Positions 6,220 to 14,511 of a stretch of 30,579 nt of DNA are shown one piece after another. Source of the DNA: CAYYJV01 sp964486395 (GTDB lineage: Bacteria; Patescibacteriota; Minisyncoccia; Minisyncoccales; MHMH01); the NCBI GenBank assembly GCA_964486395.1, contig CAZALP010000002.1:1-30579 (forward strand), read 5' to 3'. A program made the position numbers and the translations under genes. How positions within the stretch are numbered: position 1 is the first letter of the stretch; each line of letters starts with the position of its first letter. The notes under the pieces were generated by a model. The model was not told where the DNA came from. It searched no databases and saw only the letters and a list, made by a program, of their open reading frames with translations.

Positions 6220-6957
6220 TTACTTTTTAGTTTCTTTTTCGCTTCTTTCTTTTTTTATTTCTTTTTCTTCCGTCTCTTTCTTTTCCCGCCCGGATTCTTC
6301 TGGGCGAGGTTCGCCCTCTTCGGGGACGGCTTCTTTCTTTTCTTTCTCCACTTTTTCCACCTCTTCCACTTTTTCTTCAATCGGTTTTTCCAATTCTTCT
6401 TCCACCTTGGCCGGAGGAGCCACGGAAACCACAATTTCGTTCGGTTCCCTCAAAATTTCCACTCCCTCGGCTGCTTTCAAGTCTTTAATCAAAATGTGGT
6501 CTTCAAAGGTTTTTAAGCTGTCAATATTTATCCTAAAGCCCTTGGGAAAATTTTGGGGCAGAGCTCTAACTTCGATTTCGGAAATGTTCTTAATTAAGGT
6601 CCCTCCCAGATTCTTAACCGCCGGGGCTTCCCCCTCTAAAATTATGGGGATTTTGGCCTCAATTTTCTTTTCCAAAGAAGGCTGATAAAAATCTACGTGC
6701 AATGGGTCTCCCGTCAGGGGGTCTCTCTTGATGTCATGAATCAAAACTGAATATTTTTTGCCCCCTTCTATTTCAAGGCTGATCAAAGTGCTCTCTCCGG
6801 CTTCTTTCAGCACTTTATCGAACTCCTTAAAGTCAATCGTCAGAGGCTCTGATTTAATTTTTGGGCCATACAAAACAGCAGGCAAAATACCTTGTTTTCG
6901 AAGTTTTTTCACCTTTTTACCTACTTCCTGCCTGATTTTAGCTGAGAGGGATAACAT
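6220..6957 (-). CDS. rplY: 50S ribosomal protein bL25 (CTC/TL5 type) with charged tail
   Basis: 5S-rRNA-binding protein. The L25 domain covers about residues 1-90 (LRKQGILPAVLYGP, then YSVLIHDIKRDPLTGDPLHVDFYQ) and the TL5 C-terminal domain about 91-180 (VKNLGGTLIKNISEIEVRALP, ending IVVSVAPP). Residues from about 181 to 245 are a low-complexity Glu/Lys tail, which is common in this family. It starts a unit with the transglycosylase 2 nt downstream. A TAAAAT hexamer at 6966-6971 lies 8 nt before the ATG, the same spacing seen at other unit starts here, but the surroundings are so AT-rich that this alone is weak evidence. Confidence 0.95.
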   Translation of the reverse strand: MLSLSAKIRQEVGKKVKKLRKQGILPAVLYGPKIKSEPLTIDFKEFDKVLKEAGESTLISLEIEGGKKYSVLIHDIKRDPLTGDPLHVDFYQPSLEKKIEAKIPIILEGEAPAVKNLGGTLIKNISEIEVRALPQNFPKGFRINIDSLKTFEDHILIKDLKAAEGVEILREPNEIVVSVAPPAKVEEELEKPIEEKVEEVEKVEKEKKEAVPEEGEPRPEESGREKKETEEKEIKKERSEKETKK

Positions 6958-7065
6958 ATTTTAAAATTTTAAATTTTAAATCAATTCTTCAATTTCCAGT
7001 TATCAATTAAACGATTTATAAATTGAATCATTGAAAATTCATTGAAAATTCGTAAATTGAAAATT
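6958..7065. repeat. AT-rich spacer with three ATTGAAAATT repeats
   Basis: Intergenic spacer between the ferredoxin stop and rplY. ATTGAAAATT occurs at 7030-7039, 7041-7050 and 7056-7065, the last running into the ferredoxin stop codon. An alternating AAATTTT tract at 6958-6981 includes the candidate rplY -10 box. The repeats could be replication-slippage products or a binding site; nothing decides between these. Confidence 0.5.
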
Positions 7066-7285
7066 ATTTTTCGACGTGTATGCATTGAACGGGACAAGCA
7101 TCTGCTGCTTCCTGATTGCACTCGACATCCGCTAATTCCAGTTCATAGTTTTCTGACCCTTCTGGCTGCTTGGAATTCAAAAGATTGGTCTTGCCGTCAT
7201 CGGCAATTTTCCAAAATTTTGGGCAGACTGCCTGGCAAGAGCCGCAGCCGATGCATTCGTCTCTTTTTAAAATGATTTTGGGCAT
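7064..7285 (-). CDS. Single-cluster [4Fe-4S] ferredoxin
   Basis: A 73-aa soluble electron carrier of the Thermotoga type. C11, C14 and C17 (CIGCGSC) with distal C64 (ACPVQC) are the likely cluster ligands. C21 and C56 occupy the places of the disulfide pair in the Thermotoga protein, and C68 is extra. The second cluster of 2[4Fe-4S] ferredoxins is absent. It is the last gene of the acs-to-aldolase run, 4 nt after the aldolase stop. No ferredoxin-dependent oxidoreductase is encoded in the window, so the partner is unknown; pyruvate:ferredoxin oxidoreductase would fit the pyruvate-centred neighbours. Confidence 0.93.
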   Translation of the reverse strand: MPKIILKRDECIGCGSCQAVCPKFWKIADDGKTNLLNSKQPEGSENYELELADVECNQEAADACPVQCIHVEK

Positions 7286-7289
7286 AATG

Positions 7290-8057
7290 TTAAATTTTAT
7301 TGTTGCTGCCGAATAATTTAATTTTTTCTTCGACCACTTTTTTAACCCTGGAAAAAGTTTTGGCTCTTTTAATTTCAGTGCCGATATTTATCTTAACTAC
7401 TCCCAATCTCACCGCTTTCCTAATATCCTCCCGTCGGGTTCCCGAGCCCCCGTGCAACACCAAAGGAGTTTTGCCCACAACCTTCTTTATTCTCTCCAAT
7501 CTTTTCAAATCCAGTTTTGGATTAATTCCGGACTTGCTAATGCCGTGAAGGTTTCCCACTGTCACCGCCAAAGTGTCCACTTTGGTTTCTTTCAGGAATT
7601 TGCGAGCTATGGCAGGATCGGTCAATGTTTCCTTTTTTCTGTTTACGGCCTGAATGGCTTCAATCTCTCCCTCCACTGGAATTTTTTTCTTTTTGGCGTA
7701 ATTCACCACCTTTTTTGCAATCCTGACGTTTTCTTTCAGGGGAAGCCCAGAGCCGTCAAAGTGAACCGAATCGTAGCCGGACGCAATCGCCTTTATAATA
7801 TAATCGAAAGAGCGGCTGTGGTCAAGGTGTAAAAAAACGGGGTGATGATATTTCCTCTTGTATTCTGCCACTTGAGCCACAATTTTCTTCAGCCCCACCT
7901 TCTTGCTCTGCCTTTCTGAGGTTCCAAGTATAACGGGGGCTTTTAGCCGGCTGGCCGCCTCAATTATGCCAACCAACTGCTCTTCATCGTAGAAATTAAA
8001 TTGACCCAAAGCCCATTTCCCCTTTTCCGCCTTCTTAAAATATTGTAAGAGGTCCAT
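7290..8057 (-). CDS. fba: Class II fructose-bisphosphate aldolase family
   Basis: TIM-barrel zinc aldolase. HLDHS holds the catalytic Asp79 and zinc ligand His80. The other likely zinc ligands are His171 (GNLHG) and His202 (LHGGSG), and phosphate-binding motifs GGSG and INIGTE follow. Length is 255 aa, nearer the GatY/KbaY branch (about 285) than E. coli FbaA (359), so tagatose-bisphosphate specificity cannot be excluded. Clustering with PfkB-kinase, GAPDH, enolase and PEP genes favours fructose 1,6-bisphosphate cleavage or synthesis. It starts 3 nt after the PfkB kinase stop, with no clear Shine-Dalgarno sequence. Confidence 0.9.
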   Translation of the reverse strand: MDLLQYFKKAEKGKWALGQFNFYDEEQLVGIIEAASRLKAPVILGTSERQSKKVGLKKIVAQVAEYKRKYHHPVFLHLDHSRSFDYIIKAIASGYDSVHFDGSGLPLKENVRIAKKVVNYAKKKKIPVEGEIEAIQAVNRKKETLTDPAIARKFLKETKVDTLAVTVGNLHGISKSGINPKLDLKRLERIKKVVGKTPLVLHGGSGTRREDIRKAVRLGVVKINIGTEIKRAKTFSRVKKVVEEKIKLFGSNNKI

Positions 8058-8060
8058 ATA

Positions 8061-9077
8061 TTAACACTTAAAATTGCAAGTATTGATTTTTGAACTGCAC
8101 TTTTTCTTGGTTATTTTCACTTTTGGATACTTTTCTCCTTTTTTCAGCAGCCCCTCTTTGGCTCCTCTTTCCTGCAGACAGGAAGCAGAATTGGCAATAG
8201 CCAGCTGGAGCGCTTTTTCAATGTTTCTCTGCCGCATGAAATGAGAAACAAATCCCGCTCCAAAGCTGTCTCCGGCTCCCGTAAGGTCAACCACCTTTCT
8301 TTTCAGAATAGGAGCGTAGTACAGACTTCCGTTTTCAAAAGCCGTAGCCCCTTTCTTTCCCTTAGTTATAATAGTGACTCCCCCGACCCATTCGTCTATT
8401 TGGCGGAAAATCTTTTCTTCCTTCTGGTAAGGAATTTTGGTTAGTTTTGAGGCTTCTTCTTCGTTCAGAATCAAAACGTCTATTCTCTTTAAAATGTGCC
8501 GCAGAGTGTTTTGAGGTAAATCAAGCTGGCTGTAGCCCGGATTGAAAGCAACCTTGATTTTGTTTTCGTAAGCAAAATCAACTAAGGACTTGGTCAGTTT
8601 GGCCAGTTTGCCGGAAAAGGGAGCCAGATAAAACCAGCAGGCTTTCTTGATTTCCTTCCATGGTATTTCCTCGCGGCTTAAGTAGTCGGAAGCGCCGCGA
8701 TAGACCAAAATGGTCCTCTCGCCGCTGTCCAGGGAAATAATCAAAGAATAGGCGGTGCGATGTTTTTTGTCGCTAGCTACAAAGCGCGTGTCTATGCCAA
8801 TATCGGCTAGCTCTTCCATTAAAGCCTCTCCCCTTTTATCCGTCCCTATTTTGCCAACATAGGCCGTCTTGAACCCCTGCTTGGCAAAGGTAGCTGCGGT
8901 GTTGGTTCCTCCGCCTCCCGAAGAAACGTACATTTCTTTGGCTTCTATTTTGCTGCCTACGGGAAAACTGAAACATTTTCCTTCAACCAAACGCCGATCT
9001 TTGAGCACAAAGCGCTTTTCGTCCTTTAATCTGATATAAGTGTCTCTGACCGCAGATCCAAATGTAACAATATCCAT
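8061..9077 (-). CDS. PfkB-family (ribokinase-like) carbohydrate kinase
   Basis: A 338-aa sugar kinase. The substrate-side PfkB signature is GGGGTNTAATFAKQG (54-68), and the C-terminal signature DLTGAGDSFGAGF carries the catalytic base Asp270 and the anion hole. The substrate is not readable from the sequence. Position directly before a class II aldolase suggests a fructose-phosphate or related sugar, possibly substituting for PfkA, of which there is no copy here; that is inference. The extreme C-terminus after residue 320 is basic and carries three cysteines (327, 334, 338), unusual for the family, possibly a metal or redox site. It starts 5 nt after ppdK. Confidence 0.9.
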   Translation of the reverse strand: MDIVTFGSAVRDTYIRLKDEKRFVLKDRRLVEGKCFSFPVGSKIEAKEMYVSSGGGGTNTAATFAKQGFKTAYVGKIGTDKRGEALMEELADIGIDTRFVASDKKHRTAYSLIISLDSGERTILVYRGASDYLSREEIPWKEIKKACWFYLAPFSGKLAKLTKSLVDFAYENKIKVAFNPGYSQLDLPQNTLRHILKRIDVLILNEEEASKLTKIPYQKEEKIFRQIDEWVGGVTIITKGKKGATAFENGSLYYAPILKRKVVDLTGAGDSFGAGFVSHFMRQRNIEKALQLAIANSASCLQERGAKEGLLKKGEKYPKVKITKKKCSSKINTCNFKC

Positions 9078-9082
9078 ACACT

Positions 9083-11686
9083 TTAATTATTTATATTTAG
9101 CAAAGCTGCTTGAGCGGCAGCCAGCCTGGCAATGGGCACCCTAAAGGGAGAACAGCTGACATAGTCAAGTTTAACTTTGTGGCAGAATTCTATTGACCGC
9201 GGATCACCGCCGTGCTCTCCGCAAATCCCTATTTCAATATCTTTTCTGACCGATTTGCCTTTTTCGCGACCCATCTTAATCAGCTCTCCCACCCCTTTTT
9301 GATCCAAAGAAATGAAGGGGTCGTCTTCAAAAATCTTCTTTTCCAGATAGACTGGCAGGAATCTGCCCGCATCGTCGCGCGAAACCCCCAAAGTCGTTTG
9401 AGTCAAGTCGTTGGTGCCGAATGAAAAGAATTCCGCTTCTTTGGCAATCTCGTCTGCTAAAATAGCTCCTCTGGGCAATTCAATCATCGTTCCGATTTTG
9501 CAGCTTATCTTCTTTCCCGCGCAAACTTCCTCAATCGCTTCTTTGATTTTTTTGAATTCTTCCTTATCCAGCACCAAAGGAACCATTATCTCTGGCATAA
9601 CTTTTACCCCCCCTTGCGCCAATTCGGTGGCGGCTTCCATTATGGCTTTTACTTGCATTTGATAAATTTCTGGATAAGTGATACCCAGCCTGACTCCCCG
9701 ATGGCCCAGCATGGGGTTGGTTTCTTTCAAGGCTTCCACTCTGTTTTTAAGCTCTCTGAAAGCAATGCCTGTTTTTTGAGCCAACTCTTCTATATCTTTT
9801 TCTTCTCGAGGCAGAAACTCATGGAGCGGAGGATCCAATAAGCGGATTATAACGGGCAGGCCTTCCATTACTTTGAATATTTCCAAAAAATCTCCTTTCT
9901 GCAAGGGAAGTATTTTAGCCAGAGCCTCCTCCCTGTCTTTTTTATTTTTAGCCAAAATCATCTGCTGGAAAACATCTATCCTTTTTTCCTCAAAAAACAT
10001 ATGCTCGGTGCGGCAAAGCCCTATGCCTTCGGCTCCGTAATCTCTGGCCTGCTTTGACTGCAAAGGAGTGTCGGCATTGGCGTACACCTTTAACTTTCTA
10101 AACTCATCGGTCCATTTCAATATTTCTTCCAGATCTTCTGACACTGTAGGGAGGACAGTGGGCAATTCTCCCAGAAAAACTTCTCCGGTAGTGCCGTTTA
10201 TGCTGATTTTCTCTCCTTTTTTGACTTCAGTTTCTCCTGCTTTGAAAAAGCCATTCTTATAATCCACGTAAAGGGATTCACAACCCACAATACAGGGCTT
10301 CCCCATTCCCCTGGCCACTAAAGCGGCGTGAGAAGTTTGTCCCCCTCTGGCAGTTAAAATACCTTCGGCCGCAGCCATGCCGTGAATATCGTCGGGAGAA
10401 GTCTCAGTCCTGACCAAAATCACTTGATGGCCCTTTTCAACCAAATCTTCTGCCTCTTTGGGGTCAAAAACCACTTCTCCCACCGCCGCTCCCGGGGAAG
10501 CTGCCAAACCTTTGGCCAGAATTTCTTTTTTGAATTTAGGGTCAAAAGAAGGCCGAAAAAGACCTTCAATGGAATAGGGATCTATTCTTAAAATTGCTTT
10601 CTTTTTGTCAATCAGTTTCTCTTTAACCATGTCCAGGGCGATTTTGACGGCTGCTGCCGCTGTTCTTTTGCCGGTCCTGGTTTGCAGCATCCAGAGCTTT
10701 CCCGATTCAATGGTAAATTCAATGTCCTGCATATCGCGGTAATAGTCTTCCAGTTTTTTTGAAATATCCAAAAGCTGTTCATAGCACTCCGGGAACGTTT
10801 CCCGTAGTTTCTCCATGGGTTGGGGCGTTCTTATGCCAGCCACCACATCCTCGCCTTGGGCCTGAACAAGAAATTCGCCGTAAAGCTTTTTTTCTCCGGT
10901 AGCCGGATCCCTGGTAAAACCCACGCCGGACCCCGATTTATCGTTAAGGTTGCCGAAAACCATTGACTGAACATTGACAGCCGTTCCCCATTCGGCCGGA
11001 ATCCTGTTCAGTTTTCTGTAAGTGATGGCTCTCGGATTCTGCCAGGATTTGAAAACAGCTGAAATGGCCTGCCAAAGCTGCTCCTTGGGATCTTGCGGTA
11101 TCTCCCTGCCTGTCAAACGCTTAACTTTTGCTTTCAGTAGTTTTGCTGTCTCCTGCCAGTCTTCGGCCGAAAGTTCCAAATCTTCTTTAAGGCGTTTTTC
11201 TTTTTTTAAACCCTCCAGTACTTCGTTCAATTCTTCCTTTTCCGCTCCCATAACTACGTCGGCAAACATGAAAATGAAACGCCAATAAGCGTTCCAAGCA
11301 AAACGAGGGTTGGATTCAGCGAGTTTTTCTACGATTTCGTCGTTAAGCCCTAGATTGAGAACCGTATCCATCATGCCGGGCATGGAAATTCTGGCTCCAG
11401 ATCTAACCGAAAACAAAAGAGGATTTTTTTTGTCTCCAAATTTAGCTCCCTTGATCTTTTCCACCTTTTCTATCTTTTTATCCACCTCCTCTTTTAGACC
11501 CTTAGGATAGGTTTGGTTGTTTTTATAAAAGTAAGTGCAAGCTTCAGTACTGATGGTGAAGCCCGGAGGAATGGGTAGGCCCAGTTTAGCCATTTGAGCA
11601 AGGTTAGCTCCCTTTCCACCCAAAAGCTCCTTCATTTCCGCCTCTCCTTCAGCTTTTTGTTGACTGAATAAATATACATACTTCAT
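9083..11686 (-). CDS. ppdK: Pyruvate, phosphate dikinase
   Basis: Reversible PEP + AMP + PPi = pyruvate + ATP + Pi. Length is 867 aa, near the usual 875-880. Domain order is N-terminal ATP-grasp (GGKGANLAQMAKLGLPIPPGF at about 23-43), the phosphohistidine swivel domain with His453 in GGQTSHAALVARGMG, and the C-terminal PEP/pyruvate TIM barrel with catalytic Cys822 in GICGEHGGDP. The RxLDPPLHEFLP and NPMLGHRGVRLG motifs are intact. The GEHGG motif separates it from PEP synthase (CGQ.PSD). It lies 18 nt downstream of ppsA. In a fermenter it could run in the ATP-forming direction, drawing on AMP and PPi. Confidence 0.97.
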   Translation of the reverse strand: MKYVYLFSQQKAEGEAEMKELLGGKGANLAQMAKLGLPIPPGFTISTEACTYFYKNNQTYPKGLKEEVDKKIEKVEKIKGAKFGDKKNPLLFSVRSGARISMPGMMDTVLNLGLNDEIVEKLAESNPRFAWNAYWRFIFMFADVVMGAEKEELNEVLEGLKKEKRLKEDLELSAEDWQETAKLLKAKVKRLTGREIPQDPKEQLWQAISAVFKSWQNPRAITYRKLNRIPAEWGTAVNVQSMVFGNLNDKSGSGVGFTRDPATGEKKLYGEFLVQAQGEDVVAGIRTPQPMEKLRETFPECYEQLLDISKKLEDYYRDMQDIEFTIESGKLWMLQTRTGKRTAAAAVKIALDMVKEKLIDKKKAILRIDPYSIEGLFRPSFDPKFKKEILAKGLAASPGAAVGEVVFDPKEAEDLVEKGHQVILVRTETSPDDIHGMAAAEGILTARGGQTSHAALVARGMGKPCIVGCESLYVDYKNGFFKAGETEVKKGEKISINGTTGEVFLGELPTVLPTVSEDLEEILKWTDEFRKLKVYANADTPLQSKQARDYGAEGIGLCRTEHMFFEEKRIDVFQQMILAKNKKDREEALAKILPLQKGDFLEIFKVMEGLPVIIRLLDPPLHEFLPREEKDIEELAQKTGIAFRELKNRVEALKETNPMLGHRGVRLGITYPEIYQMQVKAIMEAATELAQGGVKVMPEIMVPLVLDKEEFKKIKEAIEEVCAGKKISCKIGTMIELPRGAILADEIAKEAEFFSFGTNDLTQTTLGVSRDDAGRFLPVYLEKKIFEDDPFISLDQKGVGELIKMGREKGKSVRKDIEIGICGEHGGDPRSIEFCHKVKLDYVSCSPFRVPIARLAAAQAALLNINN

Positions 11687-11704
11687 ACAATTCCTTATTA
11701 TATT

Positions 11705-14074
11705 TTAAAATTTGCTAAGATGCAAGAGGGTCTTGATTACAGTATCGGGATTAAGCGAAATTGACTCTATTTTTTCTTTAACCAGAAACCTGGCAAACTC
11801 CGGAAAATCCGAGGGTGCTTGACCACAGATGCCGCAGTATTTCTTTTTGCGGCGGCAAACGGCTATAACCTGGGAAATCATCTTCTTTACCGCTTCATTC
11901 CGTTCGTCTCCCGTCTTGGCTATTTTGGCGTTATCCCTGTCTATACCCAAAACCAGCTGAGTTAGGTCGTTGGAGCCGATGGACACGCCGTCAAAAATTT
12001 CTAAAAATTTATCAGCCAAAATTACATTGGAAGGAATTTCACACATTACATAAATTTTCAAGCCGTCTTTACCTCGCTCAAGTTCATATTCTTTCATTAG
12101 CTTTAACACTTTTCTCCCCTCTTCCACTGTTCGACAAAAAGGCACCATCACCGAGACATTCTTCAACCCAAAAACCTCTCTTACTCTCTTTATAGCCTGA
12201 CATTCCATTCGGAAGGCTAGCTGAAATTTTTTATCTAAATATCGGGATGCTCCCCGGAAACCAAGCATAGGGTTTTGTTCTTCTTTTTCAAAAAGCTCCC
12301 CTCCAATTAAATTTCGGTATTCGTTAGTTTTAAAATCAGAAAAACGAACAATCACTTCTTTGGGCCAAAAGGCTGAAGCTATCTGAGCTATACCTTCGGC
12401 CAACTCTTTAATAAAGTACTCTCTTTTATTTTTGTGTTCAATGGTAATTTTAGCAATCTGCTTTTTAAGTTTTTTGTTTTTTAATTTATTAAAATAAAAC
12501 AAAGCTAAAGGATGAATTCTAATCTTTTCAGTGATAATAAACTCCTCTCTTGTTAGCCCCACCCCCTGAACGGGCAAAAAAGAAGTTTTAAAAGCTGTGT
12601 CAGGAATTCCAATATTTACCATAATTTTGACTTTCAGTTTAGGAAATTTTTTAAAATCATATCTTTTGACCTTAAAAGGAACTTTGCCCCAAAAAACTCT
12701 TCCCTCCGATCCCTGGGTGCAATCTACTGTCACTACTTTACCTGTTTTTAATTTTTTAGTTGCATCAACGGAGCCAACAATACAAGGCACCCCCAGTTCT
12801 CTAGAAACAATGGCGGCATGGCAAGTTTTACCTCCCTCTTCCGTAATAATGGCTGAAGCAATACGCATTACCGGAACCCAATCAGGATCAGTCATTCTGG
12901 TTACCAAAACTTCTCCCTTTTGAAATTTGGAAATCTGGGAAATACTCGGAATCACTCTCGCTCTTCCATGGCCGATTTTGTTGCCAATGGCAGTGCCTGT
13001 CAAAATCGGCTTTTGCTTTGTTTTTATTTTATATTCCTGGTAAAAAGTCTTTTCCCCCGGAGTATGAACGGTTTCCGGCCTTGATTGGACTATGAAAAGC
13101 TGCCCGGTTTTGCCGTCTTTGGCCCATTCGATGTCTTGAGGTAAATTATAATGTTCTTCTATGGCGCATCCCCATTTAGCCAACTGCAAAACCTCTTGAT
13201 CGCTCAGAGAAAATTTCAGCTGAAGGCTGGACTTGACAGGCCTTTCCTTTAATCCTCCCAACTTGCCGTAAACGTATTTTTTGGTTTTTCTGCCAAGAGT
13301 CTTAATAATAAGAGAATGGTAACCCTTTTTGAGAGTGGGCTTGAAAACGAAAAATTCATCGGGGGTAATTTTGCCCTTAACTATCATTTCCCCGACCCCG
13401 TATATGGAATTAATCAGCACTACTTTATTAAAGCCGGTTTCCGTGTCCATAGTGAACATAACTCCGGCCGACGCCAGATCAGACCTAACCATCTTTTGCA
13501 CTCCCACCGACAAAGCTATTTTTAAATGAGAAAAGCCCTTTTCTTCCCGGTAGGCAATGGCTCTATCTGAAAACAATGAAGCCATGCATTGTTTGCAAGC
13601 GTCTATCAGGGCGCCTTCTCCTTTCACGTTCAAAAACGTTTCGTGCTGTCCGGCGAAGGAAGCGGAAGGCATGTCTTCGGCGGTGGCAGAGGAGCGCACT
13701 GCCACGTCGACTTCTTTCATTTGGTACTCCTTTGACAGTCTTCGGTAGTTGGCGGACACCTCCCTTTCCAGATCCGGCGGCATGACACCGCGCAGCAAAA
13801 GGCTTCTGGCCGCCTTACCGGTTTTCCTCAAGCTGGGCAAGCTTTTGGGATCGAACTCTTTGAATATCTTCTTTAGTTCCTTATCAATGCCGTTTTTTCT
13901 TAAATAATACCAGTAAGCGGAAGCGGTTAAAGCAAAACCGTCGGGAATGTTGACGCCTTTTTTGGAAAGATTCCGATACATCTCCCCCAAAGAAGCGTTT
14001 TTTCCTCCGACCAAAGCCACATCTTTGGAGTCTATCTCATTAAACCACAATATGTATTTTTGTTGTTTTTGCAT
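11705..14074 (-). CDS. ppsA: Phosphoenolpyruvate synthase
   Basis: Makes PEP from pyruvate and ATP, releasing AMP and Pi. The 789 aa match the usual length of about 790. N-terminal ATP-grasp domain (VGGKNASLGEMYRNL, RSSATAEDMPSASFAGQHET), phosphohistidine His419 in EEGGKTCHAAIVSRELGVP, and PEP/pyruvate barrel with GICGQAPSDFPEFA near the C-terminus (active-site Cys). All key motifs are present. It sits between the pilin gene (11 nt upstream) and ppdK (18 nt downstream). Having PEP synthase and dikinase side by side gives separate routes for the two directions of the pyruvate-PEP step. Confidence 0.96.
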   Translation of the reverse strand: MQKQQKYILWFNEIDSKDVALVGGKNASLGEMYRNLSKKGVNIPDGFALTASAYWYYLRKNGIDKELKKIFKEFDPKSLPSLRKTGKAARSLLLRGVMPPDLEREVSANYRRLSKEYQMKEVDVAVRSSATAEDMPSASFAGQHETFLNVKGEGALIDACKQCMASLFSDRAIAYREEKGFSHLKIALSVGVQKMVRSDLASAGVMFTMDTETGFNKVVLINSIYGVGEMIVKGKITPDEFFVFKPTLKKGYHSLIIKTLGRKTKKYVYGKLGGLKERPVKSSLQLKFSLSDQEVLQLAKWGCAIEEHYNLPQDIEWAKDGKTGQLFIVQSRPETVHTPGEKTFYQEYKIKTKQKPILTGTAIGNKIGHGRARVIPSISQISKFQKGEVLVTRMTDPDWVPVMRIASAIITEEGGKTCHAAIVSRELGVPCIVGSVDATKKLKTGKVVTVDCTQGSEGRVFWGKVPFKVKRYDFKKFPKLKVKIMVNIGIPDTAFKTSFLPVQGVGLTREEFIITEKIRIHPLALFYFNKLKNKKLKKQIAKITIEHKNKREYFIKELAEGIAQIASAFWPKEVIVRFSDFKTNEYRNLIGGELFEKEEQNPMLGFRGASRYLDKKFQLAFRMECQAIKRVREVFGLKNVSVMVPFCRTVEEGRKVLKLMKEYELERGKDGLKIYVMCEIPSNVILADKFLEIFDGVSIGSNDLTQLVLGIDRDNAKIAKTGDERNEAVKKMISQVIAVCRRKKKYCGICGQAPSDFPEFARFLVKEKIESISLNPDTVIKTLLHLSKF

Positions 14075-14085
14075 GTTATTTACAA

Positions 14086-14511
14086 TTATTTACAACTGGC
14101 CGAAGTAATGGGCGCGTTAATCTCTATTCCTGCACCGGCAGCCTCCACGCACCAATGTTTTCCCTTGCTGGCTACCAGAGGAAAAGAAACGGCAAATCCT
14201 TCTCCGTCAGCTGATTCAAAGCAGGTAACCACTTGCCCGGAATTTTCTTTCTCCAAAGCGTCTTCCAAAAATCCGAAATCCCCGCTGTCGCTCAAGGTAT
14301 TATTGGACTCATCGCAAACTCCCTCGTAGCTTTCTATCTGGTTGTAACTAAATTGAGCGGCATTCCTAAGCTGATACATAAATCTTTGAATATTGACGTC
14401 ATGGGCCATGGCTCTGGAATTTTGCACGTTAACTATGACAATGGTAACCAGCAACCCAATTATGGTTATGGTTACCAAAAGCTCGATTAAGGTAAACCCT
14501 TTTTTAGCCAT
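14086..14511 (-). CDS. Type IV pilin / pseudopilin-like protein
   Basis: A 141-aa protein with a textbook class III signal: MAKKG, then FTLIELLVTITIIGLLVTIV. Prepilin peptidase would cut after G5, leaving an N-methylated Phe; the conserved Glu at mature position 5 is present (E10). A soluble head follows with four Cys (67, 97, 121, 140), perhaps forming disulfides. It is exported and assembled at the membrane; whether a main pilin, minor pilin or pseudopilin cannot be told. Its start lies 8 nt inside the acs gene end, so it is translated from the metabolic transcript. No pilus assembly gene (pilB, pilC, pilD) is in the window. Confidence 0.9.
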   Translation of the reverse strand: MAKKGFTLIELLVTITIIGLLVTIVIVNVQNSRAMAHDVNIQRFMYQLRNAAQFSYNQIESYEGVCDESNNTLSDSGDFGFLEDALEKENSGQVVTCFESADGEGFAVSFPLVASKGKHWCVEAAGAGIEINAPITSASCK

